From Channallabes apus (lineage: Eukaryota; Chordata; Actinopteri; Siluriformes; Clariidae), in the NCBI GenBank assembly GCA_030522415.1, contig CM060106.1, positions 29,885,485-29,949,484 of the forward strand: 64,000 bases of DNA. The letters run 5' to 3'. Both the position numbers and the translations under genes were made by a program. Shown piece after piece: positions 1 to 13,890 of this stretch (position 1 is the first letter of the stretch; each line of letters opens with the position of its first letter). The notes under the pieces are model-generated. The model was not told the origin of the DNA, did not search any database, and saw nothing but the letters and a program-made list of their open reading frames with translations.

Positions 1-3000
1 AAGTATGTTATTAAACTGGTTAAAGTTGTTTTAATATTTCATTAATAATAAATTTTCTTAAAAATTATTCCAGACACCATCATTTACATTTATTTCGGTA
101 AATAAATATGATGAATTTCACCTGCTTTACAATACTCAAGTGCATAAATGATTACATACAGTATAATACATACAATACTACAGTGTTGCATATAATTCCA
201 GTTTATTATAAAGGTCTATTCATAGTGAGTGTTATAATAAAAGCCAAATAAGTCATGACACTGCACAGACTTCAATATAAGTTCAGTAAATGGGCTTTCT
301 AAACTTTTTGTTCTATATATTTAAATGATTATAAAGCTGCATGTTGAGATATACAAGTTAATTATAATTATATAGTTTTTCTGAGATGCCAAATTTTGAT
401 GCTTGATGTCTCAGAATTCTGCTTTTTCAAGATAAACCTCATAATAGTTAATGGTAAAAATTGTTAAAATTCATAATGTACCTAAACAAAGTGAAACTAG
501 AACCATAGTGCGACTTGATAAGAAAAACACAAGAGTGTTTAGCACGATAGAGTGGAACAGAGTCGGCCTGTTGCACTGTGTAAAGTGAACTTAAGAATAT
601 AGGAAATTTAAACGTGCGACAACAGCGTAACTACAGCTGCACTAAATTAAACAAAACCAAAACCTTTGTTCATGCAAAGATTTTAAGACCTGTAGATTCA
701 CAGGCATTATAAGATCATTAGATTTGGTTTAAGCATTGGAAGTCTTATACAGTAATTCGGTATAAAATCAAATAACAGAAAATGCATATGCTTACCAAAA
801 TAATTCTTCAGCAAGCCCTGAGTGAATCATGTTATTCAGCTCTAATTCCATGTTGTTGGAGGTCATAAGATGAGAAGGTGAAGGAAGACAAGCTCTTGGT
901 AGTTCAGACTGAAAATGGTGGTTTAGCATGGTGTACAACAGAACCATTCTTATTGGACACTCTGTCTCAGATAGAGAGGTGTGGAAGAGTGATTATTCTG
1001 CCTATCAGTACCAGATAGGAGCTTTGGCTAAATGTCTTGAGGGTAAACATGGCAGTGGAAGGTAGTGGAATGCCTCTGCTGCAGGAAAGAGGTCACCATG
1101 AGGCCAAGGCAGGTGGTGTGTATCAGCTCTTTGGATGACAGGAGCACCCCCTGCACCATCCAAACACAGGCAGAGCACTGAGGCCTTGGTTTACAAATGA
1201 AGGAAAAGGAACGTTAGTGAAGTAGAGGAAAAGGAGAAATTTTTGTTATATAAAGTATATTATAAACACATATTCTGTATACTGTACAAATACAACATAT
1301 TTAGTCATTTCAAAATCTTATCGACTGCTTTATGTCTCTTTATAAAGCAATTTGTTTTCCTGCATACGGCAAGTAAATACAGTATAAAATATTTTATTAT
1401 CTTCTATCTTTCATGATTTACTATTACTACATAAGGCATAGTTATGAATGTACATAAAAGTTACCATGTGTCCTTTATCAGAAACATGCCTGTTGACTTA
1501 AATTAAGAGGGGAGTCATACTGAAAAACATAAAGTCTATTAATTCACTTTACATTCTCAGCAGAAGCGTTTTGTTTTTGTGTCCTCCCTGAGGGACGGCG
1601 TCTCCACAGCCCTTTGGAGGAGTGTTAGTCTGGTTAATGTGAGCAGCAACTGTTTTCACAAGCAGAAAATGAAGGAGAAATATGAAAATGTGACTGCATT
1701 GATGATTAATATCAAAAGTAAAAAGTGAGTAGTAATAAGAGCATTTGTAATAGTTATATTCATATCAAGATGGTAAAATGTATTCTTTCATTCCTATAAT
1801 GATGTCTTCAGATGTACTGGAAGAGAAAGCTGAATACATAGTTTAGTTGACAGTCACAGCACCTGTGACTTTGTGGTCTCCAGTGGTCATCTCTCCATGT
1901 CTTGGTGTCGGTGCACACTGCTGCTCTCAGCTGCTGTCCTCTCTAGCTCTCCACTCATCAATGAGGCTTTTGTTCTTCAGAGTTAATCGTCCTACTCCAT
2001 GAGGCGCAGGGCATAACAGCGGCTATATGTACTGTAAACAGAAAAAAAAACAAGCAAGTAGAAATCTTTTTTTTTTTTTATTCCAAGAGAACAAGGTGTT
2101 TATAATTGGATTGCGTTGATACTTTTAGAACAAAAGGGTACAAGACCTCCTGATGTTTTTCTGTGTGCATGAAATAGATTTTTGATGAGTCAAGATTTAC
2201 AGGTTTTTATATTTATATAAAATTTCTTTGAGCAACATTACTCCCTGCATTGAATAATGTATAAATAAAAAGTGAGAGTCTGTGTTATTATAGGAAAATA
2301 TTTAATAATGGGATATTTTTCTATAACAGCACATCCCAAAGTGATTTTATTCCTCTTATAATCAATGCAGAATTTCACTTTAATTTCAATTTATAGTTAC
2401 ATCTACATAATTTTGTAGATTGTCTAATAAACAGGTAAATGTTAATGAAATTCTGTAATAGCAGATATAATCATTCATTACCTTAATTTTTTATGATTGA
2501 CAGAAAAATCTGTCAAATTATTAGTGAAATTAGTGGAACTAATACACAATCTGCATATAAAAAAAAATATGTTAAAATAAGAAAGTTTAATAAAGTATAA
2601 CTGCAACAAATTTTAATACATTTAATGAAATAAATGTGAATTAAATACAGCTAATGTTTATCACACCACTGTCTACAAAATGTGCCTGGCTACAATTAAA
2701 TTATCTAAACATGGGTTTGAGGTTGTAAATATTGGCACCCACCATTTAACCTCACTTATGACTTTTGTCATTCATCATCTTAAACATGTTCATAAATTAG
2801 TTAAAATACAAAGTTTTACACATTTAATTTGAAAAAATTATTTGACTGTTTGGATAATTTTTTTCAAAAATATAATCATACAATTTGTATAAAATTTTGT
2901 ACATTTACAATTTGTGCAAAAGTATTAGTTTTTTAGTACAAACAGTTTTATATTTGAAATCTTTTTAAAAAATTTTATATAATGATTTTTTTTTACAAAA

Positions 3001-3964
3001 AACTAACTGTGCTGGGTTTTGCATGTTAAGCAGGTGCAACAGTTAAAGTTAATTAAAGAAACGTTAAAAAGAAGTTGTTACTTTAGTGTTATGGGATTCT
3101 TCTTGGAACCTTTTGTAAATTCTTGTGTTGTAGGGATCTACGCAGATATTTAAAGACAAACTGAGAGCCCAAAATATAGTGCCAAACAAAAAAACAAAAA
3201 CATTTCCCTGGCCTATAATTATACAATGTAATAATGCTTAAAGCTTTGAATTTTTGTGTTCTGTATATTCTTTTAAAACACACCATGTTGGATTTTTTAA
3301 ATTAAATTTTCATATAAATGGAGAGTGATGTACACAATGTGTTAATTTTTGCCTCCTTTCAATGATCTTAAATTGACTAAGTTAATCATTAATATGTCTC
3401 ATTATTGCTAATACTTCCATTAATATTTCTAGAACAATAAATCTTTTAACAATATTTTCTGTAATAATTTTTCTTACTGGTCTCAGATCACTAGATTATA
3501 AATCTGTATAAAACTTTTGGTAATAAAATAAAAAAAAATGCATAGACAGAGCATTTGGGATGTGAATTATGCAAACCTCTGTGTCCCATTAAGAGCGCAG
3601 GGAGCACGGTGTGCAGCTGTGGAGAGAAACGTGGTCCGACAGGCCCACTCGAGGGGGAGGATCTCTATCAAATATTCATCTTCCTTTGTGACTAAAGCAA
3701 GGCTTTGTAGAGATGATGGACTACAGGTCAATGCCCTGAATTTCCAGTCCTCTAGTGGAATTTTTCACCACTCTTTATCAATCCTCTCCTCCTGAAAGTC
3801 ATAGTTTAGTTTTTTGCAAAAAGAAAACAGGCTTAATTAGAGTGACTGCTAACAAATATTCACCATCATTGGACTGCTAGTTACAACTCTTAGTAGCTCC
3901 TAAGGCCCATGGAAGCTTGCATGCTGATGCTTATTGAATTTCTTCTACAAAATGAATAGTTAAA

Positions 3965-4036
<72 letters not shown>

Positions 4037-4722
4037 CATCAATTTATAGAATTAGGCTGAATATAAGCAGGAATATAAAAGCTATATTTATATAATCACA
4101 TATAATATATTCATATTTCATATTCATATTCGTTGTTCATATTTCTAACATTTACTATATTTATAAAAAAATTATTCAAATACACTTGGAATTTTTAAAT
4201 ACAACTTTTAATTGCTTTGTAGTGCTTAAGTCAGTGGAATATTCATTGGCAGTTAACTAAATCTATCTATTTTTAAAACAAAGCGTAGGATATTAAACAC
4301 GAATGTACTCCTTATCTGTTGGTACTTTCATCGTCTGCCTGAAGTCTCCTGTCCCAGTTAAGCTCTAACACGACATCTTCACTCAGTCTTTAGTAGATAC
4401 TGTACATGCATTACTGCATCTCCATCTGCAACTTATGTTCAATATTTTATAAGATTAGTTCTTCCTGACTGATTTTTAAGTTTGGTTTACTGCAGATGTA
4501 TCGAGCTGACATGAAAAGATTGATGTTCTTGCCACAAAATAGTTCTGTGTCTATTTTTCTTCTTCTTCTTTTGATATTGGTGAAGTTGTCTGATCATCTA
4601 CTATTTCATGACAAGGTTGTGTAAATATTTTTCACAAAAAATTTATCTATTTAATTATGTATTATTATTTTCTTAAAATTTATGTTTATCACATGTAAAT
4701 ATGTGTAATGTACATTTAGAAA
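1..4722. other. AT-rich intergenic stretch without a supported gene
   Basis: No ORF or exon chain is convincing on either strand. It holds poly(T) and poly(A) runs, an (ATT)n array and a weak minus-strand acceptor near 2030. A GC-richer patch at 3540-3790 opens a short ORF that matches nothing I know. Confidence 0.5.
3969..4036. repeat. (ATT)n microsatellite
   Basis: About 22 uninterrupted copies of the trinucleotide, ending in TATCATC. Long enough to be polymorphic. Confidence 0.95.
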
Positions 4723-4735
4723 TCAATTATGTATG

Positions 4736-5136
4736 TAAAATCATCCAAAACCTCAACCAAGAGCTGGATACTTCCCCGTCGCTCCCACATTAAGGCTACC
4801 ACCACCACTCAGTCGGGAGGGCGAAGACTATCCCGTGTTTCCCCCGAACCGCGTGACGTCAGCCGACCGCATCTTTTCGAACTGCGAACTCACGCACCAT
4901 TAGGGGCGGAATAACACACTCAGAGGAAAGCGCTAGCCGCTCCTTCCGCATGCGCGAGCTCACAGATGCCCCTGATTGGGAGCGCAAGTACCTCTCATCC
5001 CTCCCCCCTGAGAGAGCTCGGTCAATCAGCTCTCTCTGTGCCTCCGGTTGTGAGAGGAAAACAGTATCACCTGGGGTTCGAACCAGCGATCCCCGGATGA
5101 TAGGACGAGCGCTTTACCACTGCACCACTTGGAGGC
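4736..5136 (-). repeat. tRNA-derived SINE, copy 1 (minus strand)
   Basis: On the minus strand the right end folds like a tRNA 5' half: GCCTCCAAGTGGTGCAGTGG (box A region), then box B GGTTCGAACC. The body is shared with 63514-63844. It is flanked by an imperfect 13-base duplication (4723-4735 and 5137-5149, two mismatches). Relative to the other copy it lacks about 22 bases in the middle and carries roughly 95 extra bases at the tail. The ORFs across it have no coding meaning. Confidence 0.8.
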
Positions 5137-5339
5137 TCAATAATGCATGTTTTAAGGAACATGTTTTGATATGGGGTCATAGTAACTCAACATGGTAACT
5201 CAACTGGAATTGCATGAATATGTGTCTGCATGATGACCTGTGAGTAGCAGACAGTTCATGGTGCATGCCCAGTGTTTCCAGTATTAAGCTCTGAAGCATA
5301 AAGCAGTTAGTAAAGATAAATGTGTGAATGCTCTTATAT

Positions 5340-5510
5340 AAGAATCAGAATCAGAAAGAGTTTTATTGCCAAGTACGCTTGCACGTACAAGGAATTTGTT
5401 TTAGTGACAGAGCTTCCAGAACAAAAAACAAATGACAAGACAAAACAGCAAAAGAAGAAAAAAAAGGTTGACATCAAATGTCAAAACCACATTATATGTG
5501 GCTTATAGTT
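5340..5510. repeat. LINE-type 3' end fragment
   Basis: AGAATCAGAATCAGAAAGAG followed by TTTTATTGCCAAGTACGCTTGCACGT is a phrase very common in fish genomes at 3' ends of LINE-like copies. It ends in an A-rich tract. Recognised from the general pattern; the family name is uncertain. Confidence 0.6.
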
Positions 5511-7591
<2,081 letters not shown>

Positions 7592-7604
7592 TGTATTAAT
7601 AATG

Positions 7605-7970
7605 GCGGCGCGGTGGTGTAGTGGTTAGCACTGTCGCCTTGCACCTCCAGGGTCTGGGTTCGATTCCCTGGCCAGGCTCGATTCCCGTCTCTGTGTGCAT
7701 GGAGTTTGCATGTTCTCCCCGTGCTTGGTGGGTTTCCTCCGGGTACTCCGGTTTCCTCCCACAGTCTAAAGATATGCAGGTTAGGCTAATTGGCGTTCCT
7801 AAATTGCCCGTAGTGTGTGATTGGGTGTATGTGTGTGTGCCCTGCGATGGATTGGCACCCTGTCCAGGGTGTACCCCGCCTAGTGCCCGAAGTCTCCTGG
7901 GATAGGCTCCAGGTCCCCCGCGACCCTGAACACAGGATTAAGTGGTATAGAAAATGAATGAATGAATGAA
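7605..7970 (+). repeat. DANA/HE1-type tRNA-derived SINE, near full length
   Basis: Starts GGCGGCGCGGTGGTGTAGTG (tRNA-like box A), then GGTTCGATTCC (box B), a conserved body (TGCATGTTCTCCCCGTGC, CCACAGTCTAAAGATATGCA), and ends in (GAAT)n. A perfect 13-base duplication TGTATTAATAATG flanks it at 7592-7604 and 7971-7983, so the insertion is fairly recent. Confidence 0.92.
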
Positions 7971-8522
7971 TGTATTAATAATGTCATAGTTATTACTAAG
8001 ATCTAATTAGTTGATTTGACTAAAATGGATTTTATTTTAATAACAGAAAAAAGAAATTACGTTTAGTTAATGGAATGTCAGGTATAAAAGCACTATATTG
8101 CTAATAATTAACAAGAAAAAGTGCTGTACACTTTTGAACAAGAAGCCTATTAAAATCATTCATAAAATAAAAATACTGTATGCTGTAAGAGCCAGAGAGA
8201 GAATTTTATTCAGGGGGTTCACCTCAAGGCTTTTCTTTCACCCATAAGCATGTTAAAGTCTTAAATTTGGGTTCATTACTCAAAATGGCATTCAACTGAA
8301 CATACGTTTTGACTTTTTTGTTCTTTGACTTTAATTTATTCTAAAAAGTAACAGGGATAAAAAACCTTCACTAAACTTTGGTGAAAGTGAAACACTGTGA
8401 GAAAATGTCATTAATATTGTAGGTCTACAATTTTACTGAACATTTTTTACATCCCTGATTACCAGAATTATAAGAATGATAAAACTTAACAATAGTAGTA
8501 ATTATGAGTACTTTAATATACT

Positions 8523-9045
8523 TTTTGTGGTGGCACTGTAGCTTAGTGGTTAACACCGTCGCCTTGCACCACCAGGGTCTGGGTTTGATTTCGACCTCTG
8601 TGTGTACTGTATGGAGTTTGCATGTTCTCCCCGTGCATGGTGGGTTTCCTCCGGGTACTCTGGTTTCCTCCCAAAATCATGCAGATTTGGATGTTTGGCA
8701 CCCCCAAATTGTTCATAGTGTGTGAATGAGTGTGTATGTCAGGGGTCCTGGGCAGTATATGGGGTTGGGGTAGTTCAGTGGTTAATGCATTGGACTGTTG
8801 TTCCCAGGTTCAGGTTTCACGACCACCAAGTTGTCCCTGTTGGGCCCTTGAGCAAGGCCCTTGACTGCTCAGATTAATAATCTTTTTATATATATATATA
8901 TATATACATGTAAGTCGCTTGGAATAAAGGCATCTGCCAAATGCTTAAAAAAATGTAAAATGTAAAAAAGGGTGTACCCTGCCTCATGCCCTATGTCTCC
9001 TGGGATAAGGCTTCAGGCTCCCCATGACCCATGTGACCCCGAAAT
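8523..9045 (+). repeat. DANA/HE1-type SINE broken by a second SINE
   Basis: The head and body of a DANA-type copy run to about 8750. Its tail (GGGTGTACCCTGCCTCATGC onward) resumes at about 8969 after a different SINE. Part of the middle of the older copy is lost or scrambled. Confidence 0.75.
8757..8958 (+). repeat. V-SINE-like tRNA-derived SINE nested in the DANA-type copy
   Basis: tRNA-like head GGGTAGTTCAGTGGTTAATG, then CCACCAAGTTG..., GGGCCCTTGAGCAAGGCCCT and the tail GTAAGTCGCTTGGAATAAAG with CATCTGCCAAATGC, the conserved domain of many fish SINEs. A (TA)n run interrupts it. Confidence 0.75.
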
Positions 9046-9480
9046 GCCTGAGGAGAAACAAATGTGCTGCAGTATGAAATGTTGGAAGGGGTGTGATAGA
9101 GGAAACCCATACCCAATGATGTCATGGATGATATTTATACTTTATTTATTTATTCAAAACCAACCTTGATGAGGTTACTGATAACACATTTTCTCCCAGT
9201 TGCATTGTGTATTGTTGGGAAATGTGTGTTGGGACTTAGAACTGCTTAAACTTTTGAAGACATCGATCATTCAATGGTTAAACAGTGTTTGTGTCTGAAA
9301 AGGAATTATTCCAATCTGGCAACCCTGCCTGGGACGGGCTTAGGTACATGTACACCAGCTGTAGCTCCTCTGCCTGTGATTGCTGCCTTTGAAGATCTTC
9401 ACATCTTCCCTGTTGATCTAATTTGCGCGCAGAGGGCAACATGGTACTGGGTTCTATATGTGCTCTCATTCTGTGCTCCT
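9046..9480. other. rbpms2: Upstream flank of rbpms2
   Basis: No gene or repeat end is seen. It becomes less AT-rich toward 9300-9700, ahead of the rbpms2 start. Confidence 0.4.
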
Positions 9481-9489
9481 CTAAAACGC

Positions 9490-9496
9490 TATAAAT
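9490..9496 (+). promoter_or_regulatory. rbpms2: TATA-like box of rbpms2
   Basis: TATAAAT stands about 230 bases before the rbpms2 ATG, so transcription would start near 9520 and leave a 5' UTR of about 200 bases. A CAGCTG E-box lies at 9356-9361. This placement is inferred from motif and distance only. Confidence 0.45.
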
Positions 9497-9724
9497 GTGA
9501 GCAGAAGGAGAGACGTCACTTCTTCCACTTTTTTCATCCCCACCGTGCACTTTTCCACCTTTTCCTTCCTCCACCAGCTCACCTTCAGTTCGTTTTCTTC
9601 ACCGCCGCACCACCAGCGCGCACTTCGGCACACTGGATGCACCTCGACATCGGAAAGGGGGGAAAAGTTTGTCTGCGCTTTGAGTTTCTTTTTTTTAAAT
9701 AATTAAAGTTCTCCAACCACCAGG

Positions 9725-12700
9725 ATGAGTGTCAAATCCGACTCCGAGCCCAATAACAACGTTGTTGAAGAGGAGGTAAGATCTGATGGAACGCAGGAGT
9801 CTTCAGGTTTTCGCACTAAACACAAATGCGTGTTTTATCTCCCTTGTGCGCGCGCGCTACACTTCAAAGTATCTCTGGAGCTCTTTGATTCTCGAATATA
9901 GTTCTCTAAACTAACTTCAGCTGGGACAGTGTGTTTATTCACAATTTATTCTTTATATTCAGCAATGACTTCCCATGCGTGTATAATTGTGTCTTGAAGT
10001 TCAATCATTTTAATATTTTGGCTATTCGTGGAGAAATTTTAGCTTTCTGCTACTGTTATTTGTCCTGGATGGGATGCCTATGCTTTTTTTTTTTTTTTTT
10101 TTTTTTTTTTGTGCATTTAATTGAAATGGCTAATTACATGTTTCCAGTACAGAGGAGCAGCTGCAGTCAGCTCTTATTTCAGTGATGAACCGTGTTTCAA
10201 CTATCACTGGTTATGTGAAGTCACTTAAATTTACTCCCCAGTTTCAGGAGGCACAAATATCAATTATTCAAAGTCTAAGCAGCTTTTTAAACACCAGTTT
10301 ATGGCTGTGTTGAGTGCATACTGTGCCATTATTAGAATTTTTTTTCTTAAATCTTAATTAAAATTAAGGCTCATTCAGCCTCCTTAACTGATTTCTGATA
10401 CTGCAGCTTCCCAGAATAGAGGGAATAGTATGAGAGTAACAATCTGTTTTAGGTGGAGAGCGTGTTCTGTCTGACCTCATAGCTCCGGCACAGAGGAAGG
10501 AAACCCCATCATGCTGTGTTTTTATTGTCCGCCAGCACTCTATTGTAGATAACAGCCTCCCACTGCGCTTGAAGTTTTCACTGTTAAGTACAGGTCAGAC
10601 CTATGAATACCCACAGAATGAAATGCCTCTGACTTGCTCCTAAGGGACAAATTCATAGTTTTAAATTTAAGAATGGACAGACAAATTTGTTTATCTAGAT
10701 TAAAAAAAAGAGAGAAACATTATCCATCCTGTAAAGCTGCTTTGTCACAATGTTCATTAAGTGATGTATAAATTGATTTGGTAGAAGTCAATCAAGTTAT
10801 AGGTGTTTATAAATTGCAGTGTTGTCTTCTCTTACTATCTATGATGAAACATTGTTTTAAACAAATCAATGACATTTTTATGTAGGTTTGTTTTTGCTGA
10901 TGCTATACTGTATGCTATGCTTTTAGTTTATATTTTCGACTTAATTTGAAAATCGAGGCTTCCTTAAATCCGGGTTAAGCATTGGGTCTAAAATGAATGA
11001 TCGTCCAACTTGATTTTGTGCTATACGTTTTACATTGTGACTGTTCCCTCTAGGTGCGGACACTTTTTGTAAGTGGCCTGCCAACAGATATCAAACCTCG
11101 TGAACTCTACCTCCTATTTAGACCATTTAAGGTAAGAATGGATTCTTTTGTTCTGAAGCATTTTCTTCCCATAGCCAATTGATAGAGCAGCTGCAAACAG
11201 TAATTCTATCAACTTAAAATGTTTAATTGTACTTAAATGTCTCTGGGCAGATTTTAAAATCGAATTGCATGAGTCACTTAATTGCTTATTTTATTTTTCT
11301 TTTCCCCGACGATGTTAAGATTTATCAGGAAATAGAAACTTAATTTACTACAGCATGCACTAACTCCAGTGTTGATGCTGATTACATGGGGTGAATACTT
11401 AATTGGAAGGGAATGTTTAATCAGGTTTAATCACCTTCAGTTGGGTCAAGGAAGATCTTGGCTCCTTATGGAGTTTGCTGAAAATGTCTTGACGAGGACG
11501 CGAGTTCTAATTATACCTTCCACCTTTCAGGGTTATGAAGGTTCTCTGATCAAGTTAACATCAAAGCAGGTGAGTGATGTATGACGTTATGTACAATAGT
11601 CTCCGGTCAAATGTTTATTTTTTTTATTTTTTTATTTTTTGTGTAAAATTCCAAAGTTTATTTAAATAATGGATTTGGATGTTCATTGTGCGATGCAGGT
11701 GTTTTTCTCTACGTTCTAGTGAAGCTTCATTAAATTCACTATCCCTCCTTCTTTTCCAGCCTGTTGGGTTTGTAACCTTTGACAGTCGGTCTGGTGCTGA
11801 AGCAGCAAAAAACGCCTTAAATGTAAGCACTTGGTCATCTGTAAGCAATGTGATGAATTATTGATCTGTCAGATGTTCATTAGGTGCCCATACATCATGG
11901 TTTACTACACACTATATACTGTATATTTAGGGTGGGTTAAAGATTGTTTAACCTTTTTAATCTTTTCAAATGTAACTTTAATGTTGGAGGTTTTAAAGAT
12001 TGTGTATTTATTGGAACTAGTTTTACTTTGGTGGATGACGATGGCTAAAGTCTGTAATCGATGTGGTCCGAACATTTTGAACCCTTGCTGGGGGGGGGAT
12101 TTCACTTTGTCCATTTGTCCTTCCAAACTTAATCTGTCAAGCTTGTTGATATGAAAAAGAACAGAAGCCCACTAATTACAATTTTGAAGCCAATGCATCT
12201 TTATTTTATTGTTTCTAATATTGATGGAAAAATAGCAGTGGTAATCACAAATCCTGGTAAAGTATGGACCATATGAATATTACTTTGTAGTAAAAACTTG
12301 TGTGCAGAAGCAGTAAAATCTAACTGCCTCCAGCTATTTTAGGCTGTAATCTGCCATATAAATAAAAGCTGTAAGTGCAGAGCAAACGGACACGGCATGG
12401 CTAAAGTTTAACATGTGGTCCACTTCATTTACTGAGCCAATGTTGAGTGGTGATTTGAGTAGAGTTGATAAATCGGCTTCAGCTGCATGGACTTAAGCTT
12501 TCGCTCATTAGTCCTTTGCTTACATGTCGTATGCATAAACATTTACACAAAACACACTAATGTATGCTGATGTTGATCCAAGAAAGAAAAGATTCAGTTT
12601 ATTATAGATCTACAATTGTAGACATGACCAGCTAGACTCGGACACATAAAACTGAGTTTCATTTTATTTTTTGGTGGTTTTTCAGCTTAGGAGTTTTCTC

Positions 12701-12963
12701 CTCTTTGCATGGTTGTGATGTGTGAAATCAAGACGTGGGCTTTGACTACCTTTTTATAGACTGGGACAGGTCAGATTAGCACTTTGCCTTCGCAGGGGAT
12801 GTAACATGGTGTAACTTTTAAAATGGACCACACCAATTACATGCTGCTCTGCTTGCTCCCCCCCCCCAAACCCCCAAAACTTTGTTTTACCCAAGCAAAG
12901 TATTTAACACTCCTCTGGACTAACAATCTATTTTCTTGCCCTAGTGTACAGTGTAGGATTCTA

Positions 12964-12997
<34 letters not shown>

Positions 12998-13856
12998 GTC
13001 AAATAATCTTTCACCTGCATGTTGACACCATCTTGGTGCACTCTCTTGCACATTCTGCCATGTCAGGCACAGCCCACTCCTATCATTGTATTCCCCCCCC
13101 ACCCCGCCTTGTTTCTCCAGGGTGTTCGGTTTGACCCTGAGAACCCGCAGACCCTCCGTTTAGAGTTTGCTAAAGCCAACACGAAGATGTCAAAGAGTAA
13201 GCTGATGGGTACGCCGAACCCCACAAATATCCATCCAGCTCTAGGGGCGCACTTCATAGCACGGGACCCATGTAAGTGTACGGCCACATGGAAGCTTTCT
13301 CAGCACATGCAAACACCGTTGTCTATAGCAGAGGAACTAATTCACCATCACATGCATGCATCATTGGAGCACTGACTGCCCTTTCAGTGACTTTTACACA
13401 TTTCAATATCTCCTTCATACCACACTTAACTTTTTCAGATGTTTTAAGTAACACTGACAGCATAAGTGCCAAATCCTATTAATTTGGGCAAGGTTGAAAT
13501 ATCAAGTGTTATGCACTCGCTGGATTTAAAAAAAATTTTTTGGGGGGGGGGGGGGGTATTTGTGTTTCTGATGCGAGCTAGTATTGAGCATAGATTCTAG
13601 TTTTATACAGAGGTGTCTGTGATGTGCTTTGCTGCATTTCCTCAGATGACCTGACTGGGGCAGCACTGATTCCTGCTTCTCCAGAAACCTGGTCACCATA
13701 CCCTCTGTACACAGCAGAGCTGAGCCCTGGCCTACCTCACACTGCTTTCACCTACCCTGCTGCTGCAGCTGCTGCCGCAGCCCTCCATGCCCAGGTGACC
13801 TTTCAAACATCTAATAAGCTGGGGGAGGAGGGAATGTTGGCTATGTTGCAGCTATA

Positions 13857-13890
<34 letters not shown>

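Noticed and set aside
1893..2045. Possible minus-strand last exon (pyrimidine tract, ACAG, then an open run ending in TAG)
   Set aside because: Only about 12 codons, no recognised protein, and no partner exon found upstream on that strand.
3538..3795. 85-residue + strand ORF in a GC-richer patch
   Set aside because: No known domain, no exon partners, and the length is expected by chance.
4950..5198. ORFs and tRNA-like boxes read as a gene or tRNA
   Set aside because: The boxes belong to a SINE head; the sequence lacks a full cloverleaf 3' half, and a second copy with target duplications exists at 63.5 kb.
9274..9706. 142-residue + strand ORF upstream of rbpms2
   Set aside because: It overlaps the promoter and 5' UTR and shows no homology I recognise.
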